Positions 8,903 to 18,720 of a stretch of 50,069 bases of DNA are shown in pieces. The notes below the pieces were generated by a model that saw only the letters and a program-made list of their open reading frames with translations, searched no databases and was not told where the DNA came from. A program made the translations under genes and the position numbers. Every line of letters starts with the position of its first letter. Position 1 is the stretch's first letter. The stretch comes from Candidatus Avimonas merdigallinarum (GTDB lineage Bacteria; Bacillota; Clostridia; Oscillospirales; Acutalibacteraceae): the NCBI GenBank assembly GCA_904377855.1, contig CAJFGS010000023.1, positions 1 through 50,069 on the forward strand, in the 5' to 3' direction.

Positions 8903-8934
8903 GTGCTTTGCCCGTCGTGGAACAAGCCGTCATA

Positions 8935-8963
8935 TTGTCCACCCCCTTCGAATAGAGTATAGT
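8935..8963 (+). promoter_or_regulatory. Sigma-A type promoter for the Ca2+ ATPase gene
   Basis: TTGTCC at 8935-8940, an ideal 17-base spacer, and TATAGT at 8958-8963. It lies 47 bases upstream of ATG 9010, whose ribosome site is AAGGAGTG. Confidence 0.65.
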
Positions 8964-9009
8964 AGAGGGCCCGGCCCTGTCCACCACTATCCGAAGGAGT
9001 GACGCATCC

Positions 9010-11721
9010 ATGACGCCAAACGCTCCCTCCCCGGCGGGACTGACGACTCAACAAGCCGAGCAGTCCCGCCGGGAACATGGCTCCAACCAGCTGACGCAGA
9101 AGAAACGCCGCGGGTTTTTCCGGCAGTTTCTCGACAGCTTCGGCGATCCGATTATCAAGGTGCTCCTCGCCGCGCTGGCCATCAACGTGATTTTCCTGTT
9201 CCGCCACTTTGACTGGTTCGAATCGGCGGGGATTGCGGTTGCCATTTTCCTTGCGACCTTTGTGTCCACCCTTTCGGAATACGGGAGCGAATCCGCCTTT
9301 GCCAAGCTGCAGGAGGACGCCCAGCGCACCCTATGCCGCGTCCGGCGGGACGGCCGGGTGACGGAGCTCCCCACCGCGGAGATTGTGGTGGGCGACGTGG
9401 TGCTTTTGCAGGCGGGGGAACGCCTGCCCGCCGACGGCCTCCTCTTATCCGGGGAACTGCATGTCGATCAGTCGGCGCTCAACGGGGAAAGCAAGGAGGC
9501 GGCCAAGCGCCCCGGCCCCGAACAGGACGACGCGCAGGATTTCCTGGCCAAAAACCGGCTGTTCCGGGGCAGCGTCGTCTGCTCCGGCGAGGGGGAAATG
9601 CAGGTGCGCACCGTCGGGGACGCGACCTTCTACGGGCATCTGGCCCGGGAGGTGCAGGAGGAAACGCGGGAAAGCCCGCTCAAGGTAAGGCTGGGCGGCC
9701 TGGCCCGCACCATCAGCAAACTCGGGTACATCGCGGCAGGGCTGGTAGCGGTTGCCGATCTCTTCCATTCCCTGCTGCTGGACCACGGGATGAACATCGT
9801 CCAGATGGGGCAATGGATTGCCGCCAATCCCGCGGGGCTGTTTGAGCATATCCTCCACGCCCTGACGTTGGCGATTACGGTGGTGGTGGTCGCCGTGCCG
9901 GAAGGGCTGCCGATGATGATTACGGTGGTCCTTTCCTCCAATATGCGGCGGATGCTGAAGGATCATGTGCTGGTGCGCAAGCTGGTGGGGATCGAAACCT
10001 CCGGCAGCCTGAATATCCTGTTCACCGACAAAACCGGCACCCTCACCCGCGGGAAGCTGGAGGTCACCCGCTTCCTGTCCGGGGACGGGACCGAATACAA
10101 GAGCGCGGCCGAACTCCGCCGCCGGAAACCGCTCTGGGAATTGGTGGAACTGTCCTGCGTCCAGAACTCGGGCAGCCTCTGGTCGGGCGGGAAAGCGCTG
10201 GGCGGGAACGCGACCGACCGCGCCCTGCTGGAATACGCGGCGTCCGGCTCCACGGCCCGGGCGGGAAAGCCGGAGGGGGCCGGAGCCCTTTCCGGCGGGA
10301 AAACAATAAAGGGGCACGTCATCCCATTCGACTCCAAAAACAAATTCTCCGCCGCCGAACTGCGGGGGGAGCGCAGCTTCACCCTGGTCAAGGGCGCGCC
10401 GGAAAAACTCCTGCCCTGCTGCACGCGGTATTACAATGAAAAAGGGGCCGTATGCCCCCTTCCCAGCCGGCTGTTCCTCGAAAACCAGATGAAGGAAATG
10501 ACCGGCCGCGCCATGCGGGTGCTCTGCCTGGCGGTCTCCGAAACGCCGGTGCGGGAAGAAGGCGGGTTCTCCGACCTGATCCTCGTCGGGTTGGCCGGCA
10601 TCCGGGACGAAGTGCGTCCGGAAGCGCGGGCCGCCGTCCGGCAGGTGCGGGAAGCGGGGGTGCAGGTGGTGATGATCACCGGGGACAACCGGGAAACCGC
10701 CGCCGCGATCGCCCGGGAAGCCGGGCTGCTGGACGAGCACGCGCCCGGCGGCGTCCCAAAGCATGCGGTGCTGACCAGCGCGGAACTCAACGGCATGGAC
10801 GACGACGAGGTCAAGCGGCTCCTCCCCTCCCTGCGGGTGGTGGCCCGCGCCCTGCCGAACGACAAGAGCCGCCTGGTCCGGCTGGCGCAGGAACTGGATC
10901 TGGTCGCCGGCATGACCGGGGACGGCATCAACGACGCTCCCGCCCTCAAAAAAGCGGACGTCGGCTTTGCCATGGGCAGCGGCACCGAAGTGGCCAAGGA
11001 GGCCGGCGATATCGTCATCCTGGACGACAACATCGCTTCGATTGCCAAAGCCATCCTGTACGGCCGCACCATCTTCAAGAGCATCCGGAAGTTCATCATC
11101 TTCCAGCTCACCATGAACCTGTGCGCCGTCGGGATCTCCATTATCGGGCCGTTTATCGGCATCGATACCCCTGTGACCGTCATCCAGATGCTGTGGATCA
11201 ACATCATCATGGATACCCTCGCCGGGCTCGCCTTTGCCGGGGAGCCGCCGCTGGAGGAATACATGCACGAACCGCCGAAGCGGCGGGACGAACCGGTCCT
11301 CAACCGGTATATGCTCAGCCAGATCCTCTGCATGGGCGTGTTCACCGTGGTGCTCTGCGTCCTGTTTTTAAAACTCCCGGCAATCCGCCTGCTCTTCCGG
11401 TATGCGAACGACAACATTTATCTGATGACCGCGTTTTTCGCCCTCTTTATTTTTGCAGGGATTTTCAATTCGCTCAACGCCCGCACCCACCGGGTGAACC
11501 TGCTGGCCCACCTGCGGAAAAACCCTTCCTTCCTCGTCATCATGCTGGCGGTGGCGGTCATCCAAATCGGGCTCATCTATTACGGCGGGAGCCTGTTCCG
11601 CACGGCGGGCCTGACCTTCGGGGAACTCCGCCGGGTTCTGCTCATCGCTTTCCTCGTGGTGCCGGCCGACTGCGCGCGGAAGCTGTTCATGCGGCTGTTC
11701 GGCCGGAAAGGGACGCTGTAG
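9010..11721 (+). CDS. Calcium-type P-type ATPase (PMCA/SERCA-like)
   Basis: 903-aa P-type ATPase. Order: N-terminal cation-ATPase domain; first TM pair; actuator domain with LNGES (for TGES); TM4 with PEGLP, the P2-type calcium-site motif; phosphorylation site DKTGT with Asp340; nucleotide domain with KGAPE; hinge TGDGINDAP; and C-terminal TM5-10, including LWINIIMDTLAG (Asn and Asp of TM6 as in Ca2+ pumps). All catalytic motifs are intact. Expected to export Ca2+ (less likely Mn2+) from the cytoplasm at the cost of ATP. The start ATG 9010 has AAGGAGTG nine bases upstream. It stands alone between its own promoter (8935) and a terminator (11805). Substrate assignment rests on family motifs only. 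Confidence 0.93.
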   Translation: MTPNAPSPAGLTTQQAEQSRREHGSNQLTQKKRRGFFRQFLDSFGDPIIKVLLAALAINVIFLFRHFDWFESAGIAVAIFLATFVSTLSEYGSESAFAKLQEDAQRTLCRVRRDGRVTELPTAEIVVGDVVLLQAGERLPADGLLLSGELHVDQSALNGESKEAAKRPGPEQDDAQDFLAKNRLFRGSVVCSGEGEMQVRTVGDATFYGHLAREVQEETRESPLKVRLGGLARTISKLGYIAAGLVAVADLFHSLLLDHGMNIVQMGQWIAANPAGLFEHILHALTLAITVVVVAVPEGLPMMITVVLSSNMRRMLKDHVLVRKLVGIETSGSLNILFTDKTGTLTRGKLEVTRFLSGDGTEYKSAAELRRRKPLWELVELSCVQNSGSLWSGGKALGGNATDRALLEYAASGSTARAGKPEGAGALSGGKTIKGHVIPFDSKNKFSAAELRGERSFTLVKGAPEKLLPCCTRYYNEKGAVCPLPSRLFLENQMKEMTGRAMRVLCLAVSETPVREEGGFSDLILVGLAGIRDEVRPEARAAVRQVREAGVQVVMITGDNRETAAAIAREAGLLDEHAPGGVPKHAVLTSAELNGMDDDEVKRLLPSLRVVARALPNDKSRLVRLAQELDLVAGMTGDGINDAPALKKADVGFAMGSGTEVAKEAGDIVILDDNIASIAKAILYGRTIFKSIRKFIIFQLTMNLCAVGISIIGPFIGIDTPVTVIQMLWINIIMDTLAGLAFAGEPPLEEYMHEPPKRRDEPVLNRYMLSQILCMGVFTVVLCVLFLKLPAIRLLFRYANDNIYLMTAFFALFIFAGIFNSLNARTHRVNLLAHLRKNPSFLVIMLAVAVIQIGLIYYGGSLFRTAGLTFGELRRVLLIAFLVVPADCARKLFMRLFGRKGTL

Positions 11722-11804
11722 GCGTTCCCTGCCCGGGCTCCTATATGCAGAAATCCGCGGCAATGGCAGAACGCTATATAACTGTATACGTGGGTGTTGC
11801 GCGG

Positions 11805-11843
11805 GGGCGGCATGGCTGAAATAGTCATGCCGCCCTCGTTTTG
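11805..11843 (+). terminator. Rho-independent terminator after the P-type ATPase
   Basis: GGGCGGCATG (11805-11814) pairs with CATGCCGCCC (11826-11835) across an 11-base loop and is followed by TCGTTTTG. It lies 84 bases past the ATPase stop codon. Confidence 0.8.
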
Positions 11844-12076
11844 CCGGTTTGTGCAAGGGGCAAAATCCACCAAATCATAGCTGATACGGATATTCCGCCG
11901 CATACGGCGCTGCTCTTGCCGGGCTCTTCCGCAGGGCTGTTCAACATAGCAAAGCGTTCGGACGGAAGCGGCGGCTCTATATGGCCTCTTTTGTATTTGC
12001 AGTGGAAGCCGCCCCCCTATAAAGACGCCGACCAGCCGTAAACGCCTCAACGCCGTCAGAAAATCCGCCCTCGACA

Positions 12077-12104
12077 TTGATTTTAAAGGGACATGTGCTA
12101 TAAT
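12077..12104 (+). promoter_or_regulatory. Sigma-A promoter for the VWA operon
   Basis: TTGATT at 12077-12082, a 16-base spacer, and the perfect -10 box TATAAT at 12099-12104. It leaves a leader of about 135 bases before the GTG start at 12248. Confidence 0.7.
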
Positions 12105-12247
12105 GATGTCATGGGGAGAGCGGCTGGTTTTCATTTCGCAAAGGGGCGCGGTACACACTCTGTTTTGCCGTTTCGGGAATGGAATCCGGCCGTATAAAAC
12201 TGCGGATATCGCCTTCCGGACGGAAGGCTGGATGAGGAGTGGGAAAC

Positions 12248-15200
12248 GTGACTTGTTCTCGATGCGGAGGGTCGGTGCCCTCCGGCAATGTCTGCCCGCA
12301 CTGCGGGCAGGTGTTGTCGGCAGCGAATACGGAAACGGGCGGGCCGGTGCTGCCGGCGGATGCGCAAGCGGGCATACCGGCGGCCCCGGGCCCAGGTGCT
12401 CAAATGCCGGTGCCGCCGGCGCCGGTGAAGAAGCGGCGCGCTCTGGGAGGCCCCATTGCGGTTGGGGCCGTTGCCGTCCTGGCTGCGGTTTGCCTGGCAT
12501 TGGCCGGCAGGAATTCCATAAGCGGCCTGCCGCTGGCGCCGCTGCTGGTGCTGTGCGGCCTGTTCGCCCTGTTCCTGGCGGTGGATATCCTGGGGCACCG
12601 GCTGCTGCGGATTACGCGCAGCATCGGCCACTGGTGCGTATTGGCTCTGGTGGCCTCCGGGCTGCTTTGCGCCAGCACCGGCGCGGTGCTTTCTCAGATT
12701 GACACGGGCGCCTGGCGGCTGAATCTGGACTTTGCTTACCGGTATCTTCTGGACGGGCACGGCGAGGTGGCCCGCGAAAAAGCGCAGTTCTGCCCCGAAG
12801 AGGACCGGGAGATACTCACCCTGTTGGCCGACGCTGCGGACAGGGAATATCTGTCTGCCTACTTTGAGGCGGACAGGCTCCTGAGCGAGGGAAAACTGGA
12901 CGAGCCCACCGCCGTACAGGTTCGGGAACTGCGCTCCCTGGCAGCCGGGGTGCTGGGGCTTACGATCGATCCCGAAACCGGGGAACTGACCGGCGGGGCG
13001 GCCGATCTGCCCCTGGGGGACGACGGAGAGGACGCCTCCCCCGCGGCCGTCACCGAGACGCAGCGGCGCGAACGCATCGACCAGCTGGTGCGCGAAATCT
13101 GCGACCTCCGCGGCGCCGCGGAAGCCATGGAGGAAAAGACGGAGGAGCTTTACCGTCTGGACAAAGCGCTGACGCTCAACGATCTCAGCGAACTGGATAC
13201 GGCGACGGTGGAAGAACTGCTCTCCCTCTACCCTGACGACGAGGACGTTTTGCTGACGGCGGTGAAATATTATACAAGGCAGAACGATTACCAGCAGGCC
13301 CGTCTGCTCGCCCAGAAGCTGGTGGAACTGGACGACAGCGAGAGCAATCTGGTGGTGTACACGGATTTAATAGCCCAGCAGGTCAAAAACGGCCAGAGCA
13401 GCAGCGATGCTTCGCTGGACAGCGAGGCCCAGGAACTCCTGAAGCAGGCGGAGGAAAAGGAAGCGCAGGCCGGCGGGCTGAACACGGAGCTCCCCTCCCA
13501 GCAGGAGGAGTACGACCAGCTTATGAACGAGGCGGAGGACCTGCGCAAGCAGGCTTCCTTGCTGGATATCAACCGGGCGGTGAACTATCTTATCGCGAAA
13601 AAGCCCCTGGGCGGGGATAAGAGCGGGCTGCTGGATCTGCAGATTGCCAAGCTGTACCTGGCGGCGGACGAACGGGACAGCGCCAAGGAATACATCTGGA
13701 AAGTGGTGGACAACGCCGGTACGCTGCGGCAGGATTCTCCCATCGTGGAGCCTTTGCAGGAGGTCGTCGGGGCGTACAATACCACGCAGGCGGGAGAAAG
13801 CGATCCGGCCCTTACCTCCGCCGTGCAGCGGCTGGTGCGCGCCCAGAGCCAGGATGTGGTGTCCTCGTCGGGGGAAACGGTCAACGGGACCATGGCGGAT
13901 TTTGTCGTGTCCACGCTGAAATACGACCGCCTCTCCGTCCTCATTGGGAAGGTGGATACCGAGAATTATCCGACCATCCGCGCCTATGTCAACATCAGCG
14001 GGGAAAAGGACAAAGTATTCGGTGCGGCGGACGGTTTTTCCAAAGAGGATTTTGAACTGTTCGACACGCAGTACCAGATTAAGGATTTTGAACTGATCCA
14101 GGATGAAGAGGCCAAGCAGATCTCGATTGCCCTGGTAATGGACGAGAGCGGCAGTATGGCGGGTTCGCCGCTGGAAAATGCGAAGCTGGCGGCGGAAGCC
14201 TGCGCTGAAAACATGGACGGCGAGACCCAGCGCATGGCGCTTATCCCCTATGCCGATTCCTCCTCGGTGACGGTATCCCTGACCAATTCCTCCGCCAAGC
14301 TGGTGAGCGGGATCCGCGATCTGTCGGCCGTGGGCGGCACAGACATTTCCGGGGCCATCCAAACGGCGCTGGAAGAACTGAGCGGCGCCGGAGGGACGCG
14401 GGCGATCATCCTGCTCACCGACGGGCAGGACAACAACAGCGAAGAGGAAATGCAGAAGGTGCTCGCGCAGGCCAAGCGGCAGGACGTCGCCATCTTTGCC
14501 GTCGGCCTGGGCGACGTGAACGCATCCTACCTGCACAACATCGCGCAGAGCACCGGCGGGAAATTTATCGCGGCGGAAACCTCGACCGAACTGGCGGACA
14601 TCTATCAGCTGCTCCAGCAGTACATTGTCAACAACTACTGCTTTGAATACACGATAACGGACAACCCGGAGACGGATCCCCGCAGCCTGACGGTGGGGAT
14701 CCCGGAATACGCGGTGGACGACGTCAAGGCTTACCGGATTTCCGGCGAGGAAGTGACCGACGAGGACGAGGACGCCGGGGTTTACCCCGTATCGGACGGC
14801 GACCTGGCCGTTTATGCGCTGTCGCCGGGCAGCGCGGCGCAGGGCGATCTCCGCAACGGGCTCACCGTTACGGTGCGCGGTTCCGGCTTCCAGAGCGGGA
14901 TGAGCGTCAGCATAGGGAACATCGCTCTGACCGATATCAAGGTGAAAAGCGCGGGCGAACTGACCGGGAAGCTGCGCGGGAACCTGACGGCCGGCCTTTA
15001 CGCCGTGCAGGTCCGCCTGCCGGACGGCCGGGCGGACACCCTGTACAAGGGCTTCCGCGTATTCCGGGCCGGCACGGTTTCTTCCGTACAGATGGGCAAC
15101 ATGTTCATCATGGCGGATAACATCGGCGTGACCAGCGAAAGCGGCAGCCGCACCGAACTGACCGCCTCCGGCAACGTGAGCATCAACGGCTTCCTGTACA

Positions 15201-16693
15201 GCACATCCGAACTGACGATTACCCCCAACGACCAGTTGGCGGACGACGATCTCTCCAAAGCCGGGCAGCAGGCGCTGTATCTGGGGGCAAACGGCGCGGT
15301 GGAAGGCGACGGCAAGCTCTACGCGAGCTACGCGCAGGCGGTAAAAACGGCGGAAAGCGGCAACAGCCTGCAGAACATGGTGGGCCGCACCTTTGCGGAG
15401 AATATCTTCCAGGGCCGGGATCTGATTGTGCGCAACGGGACGTTTTCCATGGATGTCGGCGAATCCGACACCGATTTTGGTACCGGAGGGGCCGGCCAGT
15501 CCCTGAGCGACGAACTGCGGGATTATTCCTTCAAATTCCCGGGATTCACCGAAGTCTCCGCAGCCAAGGTCACGCTGTATGCCGACCGGCTCCAGCTGGA
15601 CGCCGAGACGCTGGATTTCGGCGCGATCGAAGACAATCTGGTGACCGCCCTGACTGGCGGCGTGACCGGGACGAAAAAAGACCGGGAAGCGCTGGTGAAA
15701 ACGCTGGGCGGCAAATGGGACCGCTTCTTCCCGCTGAGCGGCTCCCTCTCGGTGGCGCTGGGGGCGTCGGATGTGCGCTTCGGCGGAGAGGTCAGCCTGG
15801 AGCTGCCGGACAACAAGAAGTTCTTCCTTTTCCCGGTCAAGGAACTGGGGCTGAAAATCAACTCGCTGGATCCCGAATACGAATATTGGAGCTTCAATGC
15901 CAGCATCCTGATGCCGGGCATCAAGCTGATCCCTGGCAATAAGCAGTCGGAAAACACGCTTGACGTGGCGGTCGGCTCGTATTTCTGGTATCCGGACAGC
16001 CTGGAAGTAGCGGCGTCTCTGGATCCGGGGATCCCGATTTTCAAGGTGTTTAACCTGACTAAGGTCGGGGGCGGCCTGGCCGGCGCCAGCGGCCTGTTTA
16101 TCACCGATGATACAATCGATACCAAGGATGTGACCCTGAAGGTGCTGGCCGAGGCGGATATCAACGTCTTCAAGATGCTGGGCTGGAAGAGTACCGGCGC
16201 GGCCCGCAGCATCACCCGCTGGGGAGAGCTGGGGAAAATCTCGGATGCGCAGGTGCTGCTGAATTTCAGCGATCTGTCGCTGGATATTACCGCGGATCTG
16301 GAACTGCTCCAGCAAAAAATCGCCTCGGCGGAAATCGGGATCAGCACCCAGAAGTTCCTGGTAAAGGCCGGGGTCGGGACGGAGCTCTCCTGCGCGGGCA
16401 TCGATATCGGCGGCGAGCTGGAAGCCAAGGTGTCGGTGCGCTGGGCCGGGCAGAACCAGGACGGCGTATCGGCTTTGATTGGCCTTGGCGGCAAGGGCCA
16501 TCTGCGGTGCAGCTGGGCAGATGTGAACTGGGACAACCAGCAAATCGGTATCGAATTTACCGCCGACGTGGGCACCTCCTCCGGGACCACGATTGCCGTG
16601 AAGGTTTACTGCAACGACGACTGGGCCCGGGCCTGGTACGACAGCGAGGGGCTTATGCTGTGGGATAAGTTCCATTACGAAGACACATTCTGA
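12248..16693 (+). CDS. Giant zinc-ribbon / three-TM / VWA-domain protein
   Basis: 1481-aa protein of unknown function. Residues 1-20 form a zinc ribbon (Cys3, Cys6, Cys16, Cys19). A Pro/Ala-rich linker and three membrane segments follow (about 68-87, 95-115, 127-148). A long Glu/Gln-rich helical region (about 150-530), probably TPR- or coiled-coil-like, leads to a von Willebrand factor A domain (about 625-800). That domain has an intact MIDAS: DESGSMAGS, the Thr of GGTDISG, and LLTDGQD. After it come an IPT/TIG-like beta domain (about 855-945) and a 530-residue beta-rich tail I do not recognise. By topology the ribbon is probably cytoplasmic and the VWA and tail outside. GTG 12248 is chosen because AGGAG ends eight bases upstream and it begins directly at the ribbon (MTCSRC). 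First gene of a three-gene operon. Confidence 0.85.
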   Translation: MTCSRCGGSVPSGNVCPHCGQVLSAANTETGGPVLPADAQAGIPAAPGPGAQMPVPPAPVKKRRALGGPIAVGAVAVLAAVCLALAGRNSISGLPLAPLLVLCGLFALFLAVDILGHRLLRITRSIGHWCVLALVASGLLCASTGAVLSQIDTGAWRLNLDFAYRYLLDGHGEVAREKAQFCPEEDREILTLLADAADREYLSAYFEADRLLSEGKLDEPTAVQVRELRSLAAGVLGLTIDPETGELTGGAADLPLGDDGEDASPAAVTETQRRERIDQLVREICDLRGAAEAMEEKTEELYRLDKALTLNDLSELDTATVEELLSLYPDDEDVLLTAVKYYTRQNDYQQARLLAQKLVELDDSESNLVVYTDLIAQQVKNGQSSSDASLDSEAQELLKQAEEKEAQAGGLNTELPSQQEEYDQLMNEAEDLRKQASLLDINRAVNYLIAKKPLGGDKSGLLDLQIAKLYLAADERDSAKEYIWKVVDNAGTLRQDSPIVEPLQEVVGAYNTTQAGESDPALTSAVQRLVRAQSQDVVSSSGETVNGTMADFVVSTLKYDRLSVLIGKVDTENYPTIRAYVNISGEKDKVFGAADGFSKEDFELFDTQYQIKDFELIQDEEAKQISIALVMDESGSMAGSPLENAKLAAEACAENMDGETQRMALIPYADSSSVTVSLTNSSAKLVSGIRDLSAVGGTDISGAIQTALEELSGAGGTRAIILLTDGQDNNSEEEMQKVLAQAKRQDVAIFAVGLGDVNASYLHNIAQSTGGKFIAAETSTELADIYQLLQQYIVNNYCFEYTITDNPETDPRSLTVGIPEYAVDDVKAYRISGEEVTDEDEDAGVYPVSDGDLAVYALSPGSAAQGDLRNGLTVTVRGSGFQSGMSVSIGNIALTDIKVKSAGELTGKLRGNLTAGLYAVQVRLPDGRADTLYKGFRVFRAGTVSSVQMGNMFIMADNIGVTSESGSRTELTASGNVSINGFLYSTSELTITPNDQLADDDLSKAGQQALYLGANGAVEGDGKLYASYAQAVKTAESGNSLQNMVGRTFAENIFQGRDLIVRNGTFSMDVGESDTDFGTGGAGQSLSDELRDYSFKFPGFTEVSAAKVTLYADRLQLDAETLDFGAIEDNLVTALTGGVTGTKKDREALVKTLGGKWDRFFPLSGSLSVALGASDVRFGGEVSLELPDNKKFFLFPVKELGLKINSLDPEYEYWSFNASILMPGIKLIPGNKQSENTLDVAVGSYFWYPDSLEVAASLDPGIPIFKVFNLTKVGGGLAGASGLFITDDTIDTKDVTLKVLAEADINVFKMLGWKSTGAARSITRWGELGKISDAQVLLNFSDLSLDITADLELLQQKIASAEIGISTQKFLVKAGVGTELSCAGIDIGGELEAKVSVRWAGQNQDGVSALIGLGGKGHLRCSWADVNWDNQQIGIEFTADVGTSSGTTIAVKVYCNDDWARAWYDSEGLMLWDKFHYEDTF

Positions 16694-16710
16694 GAGAAGG
16701 GAAGAAAGAC

Positions 16711-18255
16711 GTGATGACTGCATATGCAAACTCCTGCGGCCGAAAAGCGCGAGCCGGGCGGATCGCCGCTTCCCTTTTCCTGGCGGTTGTTTTCCTGTTC
16801 GTCCTGCCGCCCAGGGTGTCGGCCAAGACGGGGGAATACGAAATCCGGCTGAACGAAGCCAAGGAAAACTACGTGTTTTCCATCCAGTGGGAGAACAGCG
16901 ACCAGCAGGCGGATGTCACCATTACATCGCCGGGCGGCAAAAGCTACGACAAGGACAACATGCCGCAGGCCGAGGCAGGAGATGGCGAGCTGATGTTTTG
17001 GTTCGCCACGGCGGAGGCCGGGACCTGGACGGTGACAATTACCGGCGAAGGGCTGGGGACGGTCACGCTGGATTCCGGCGTGATGCCCGGACGGATGGAT
17101 ATCGCTTCGTTTACCGTCCAGGTTTCCGGGGAAACCGGCACCGCTTCCTGGGATATCCGGGACAGCGAGGAAAATCTGCGCCTTGAAATCTGGGCGGCGC
17201 CGGATCCGGTCAATTACGGCGGGCAGCGGCTGAGCTCCGTGCGGGGGGAAGCGGCCGGCCAATGCGAATTCTCCCTGTCCGGGCTGGAATCCGGCGACTA
17301 TTACCTGTACCTCAAAGCCGTCGGCACCGGCGGGATTTTCGCCTGCCAGTATGCGGACAGCCCGGTATCCTGGCGGCCCCAGGACGCGCTGCCCAAGCTG
17401 GGCGGCGTCCAGGCGCGGATGCTGGATGAGGACTTGTGGCTCTCCTGGGAGGAAAACGAGGACGCTTCTGGATACCGCGTCCGGATTTACGACGGGGCCA
17501 CCGGCGAACTGCTCACCGACGAGAGCGTGGAAAAGGGCGAAACCCAGTGGTTTGGCGAAATCCCTGCTTCCATTGCCTCCGTGGAGGCCACGGTAGCGGC
17601 TACCCGCTGGGGAAACACCGGCGACTTCGAGCGGCATACGGTGACCCGCGGCAATTTCGACGGCGTGTCGGTCACCTTCCCGGACGGGGAGTTTTTCAAC
17701 GCGAAAACCGTTTATGTCCAGGTGGCTTTCACCGGGGACTATACCGTCAGCGCCGCGCTCAACGGGGAAATGGTCGCCGAGGGCAGCACCAGCGCGGGCA
17801 GCTACCGGGTGGATATGGACGAGGGGGATAACCGCCTGTCCTTTTATGTAACCGACACCGCTGGGAATATCCGCAGTTTCGGTAAGGATCTGTACGTGGA
17901 TGTGACGGCGCCCCAGCTTTCGATCCTCAACGATCTCAACGGGCAGTCCACCTCGGAGGGCCGCGTGTATCTGGAAGGGCACACCGAAGGGGGCGCGACC
18001 CTGACCCTGAACGGCAAGGAAGTGGAAACCCAAAACGGGTATTTCAGCATCCCATGCTCCCTGTCCCCGGGGAAGAACCGGCTGGAACTGTTGGCAACGG
18101 ACGCCGCGGGGAACCAGTCCCAGTACAGCGCAGTGGTGGAGCGGCCCTGGCTGAGCGCGCAGATCCTGCTTTGGGTTTTGTGCATTGTCGCGGCCGTCGC
18201 CCTGCTCACGGTGTATATCCTTCTCTTTGTCCGCGCAAGGAGGAAGAAAAAATGA
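16711..18255 (+). CDS. Extracellular beta-sandwich protein with C-terminal membrane anchor
   Basis: 514-aa protein not assigned to a named family. It has an N-terminal signal peptide (about residues 18-38, ending VSA), then several beta-sandwich segments that look like fibronectin-III/Ig-like repeats, including a bacterial Ig-like stretch near 395-470 (GNIRSFGKDLYVDVTAPQL, then EGHTEGGATLTLNGKEV). A single C-terminal membrane helix (about 484-508) with a basic RARRKKK tail makes it type I, facing outward. GTG 16711 begins 17 bases after the VWA gene; ATG 16714 is an equally possible start. The ribosome site is GAAGGGA. It probably works with the VWA protein at the cell surface, for example as adhesin or partner; that is inference from operon position. 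Confidence 0.8.
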   Translation: MMTAYANSCGRKARAGRIAASLFLAVVFLFVLPPRVSAKTGEYEIRLNEAKENYVFSIQWENSDQQADVTITSPGGKSYDKDNMPQAEAGDGELMFWFATAEAGTWTVTITGEGLGTVTLDSGVMPGRMDIASFTVQVSGETGTASWDIRDSEENLRLEIWAAPDPVNYGGQRLSSVRGEAAGQCEFSLSGLESGDYYLYLKAVGTGGIFACQYADSPVSWRPQDALPKLGGVQARMLDEDLWLSWEENEDASGYRVRIYDGATGELLTDESVEKGETQWFGEIPASIASVEATVAATRWGNTGDFERHTVTRGNFDGVSVTFPDGEFFNAKTVYVQVAFTGDYTVSAALNGEMVAEGSTSAGSYRVDMDEGDNRLSFYVTDTAGNIRSFGKDLYVDVTAPQLSILNDLNGQSTSEGRVYLEGHTEGGATLTLNGKEVETQNGYFSIPCSLSPGKNRLELLATDAAGNQSQYSAVVERPWLSAQILLWVLCIVAAVALLTVYILLFVRARRKKK

Positions 18256-18533
18256 AAAAAACAGCCAGACGCGTTTTTCTGATCCTGACGATTATCAGCG
18301 GCTCGCTCGCCGTGGTGCTCGACATTGCGGCCGTGTACATGCAGTCCCTGGTGGCGGGGGAAAACCTTCTGACCATGAATTCCCGTTGGGGATACCTGCT
18401 GGCGGTCAGCTACCGCTGGGTTACTTTAGCGGCGGTTATCCTCTCGATTGTGGCGGCGGCCCTTCTGACGGTCTTCCTCCTGACCCGGAAGAAGCAGAAA
18501 AAAACGCCGGAACCCGGAACGCCGGCCGGCTGA
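18252..18533 (+). CDS. Small two-TM membrane protein
   Basis: 93-aa protein with two membrane helices (about residues 8-30 and 55-78) joined by a short loop, and a charged C-terminal tail (KKQKKTPEP). Its ATG overlaps the stop codon of the previous gene (ATGA), so the two are translationally coupled. The AGGAGG of the ribosome site lies inside the end of the upstream gene. No homologous family recognised. It may be an accessory or assembly factor for the two large surface proteins of this operon. It ends 187 bases before a strong terminator. Confidence 0.75.
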   Translation: MKKTARRVFLILTIISGSLAVVLDIAAVYMQSLVAGENLLTMNSRWGYLLAVSYRWVTLAAVILSIVAAALLTVFLLTRKKQKKTPEPGTPAG

Positions 18534-18720
18534 TAGCGTTGGAGCCCGTAGGTACACCGTTTCATAGAAAACCGGCCGGCGCGGCCTGCCGCTGTTTTGA
18601 CAAAGGCTGGGCTGCGGTTTTGACGGACTGCAAGCGGCCTCCATGCCGCTGCTGTCTTTACACGAAGGGTTCAAAATCCATTCCGCCAGGCCGACGAGAT
18701 TCTCAACGGAAGAAAAAGGA

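Larger units (their letters stand above)
11722..12247. other. Intergenic region between the Ca2+ ATPase and the VWA operon
   Basis: The region holds the ATPase terminator (11805-11843) and, at its far end, the promoter (12077-12104) and leader of the next operon. A 66-codon frame at 11841-12041 has no ribosome site and no recognisable content. The leader also contains a small inverted repeat, CCTTCC-GGAC-GGAAGG, just upstream of the ribosome site. Nothing else was recognised. Confidence 0.6.

Noticed and set aside
8841-9009. Riboswitch (yybP-ykoY type) before the P-type ATPase
   Set aside because: The promoter lies only 47 bases from the start codon, leaving no room for an aptamer, and the hairpin upstream of it has no known riboswitch core.
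11841-12041. 66-codon plus-strand frame in the gap before the VWA operon
   Set aside because: No ribosome site, no hydrophobic or conserved pattern, and it begins at the ATPase terminator.
13367-16729. 1120-codon minus-strand open frame
   Set aside because: It is the antisense shadow of the VWA gene, which has a ribosome site, a promoter and recognisable domains.
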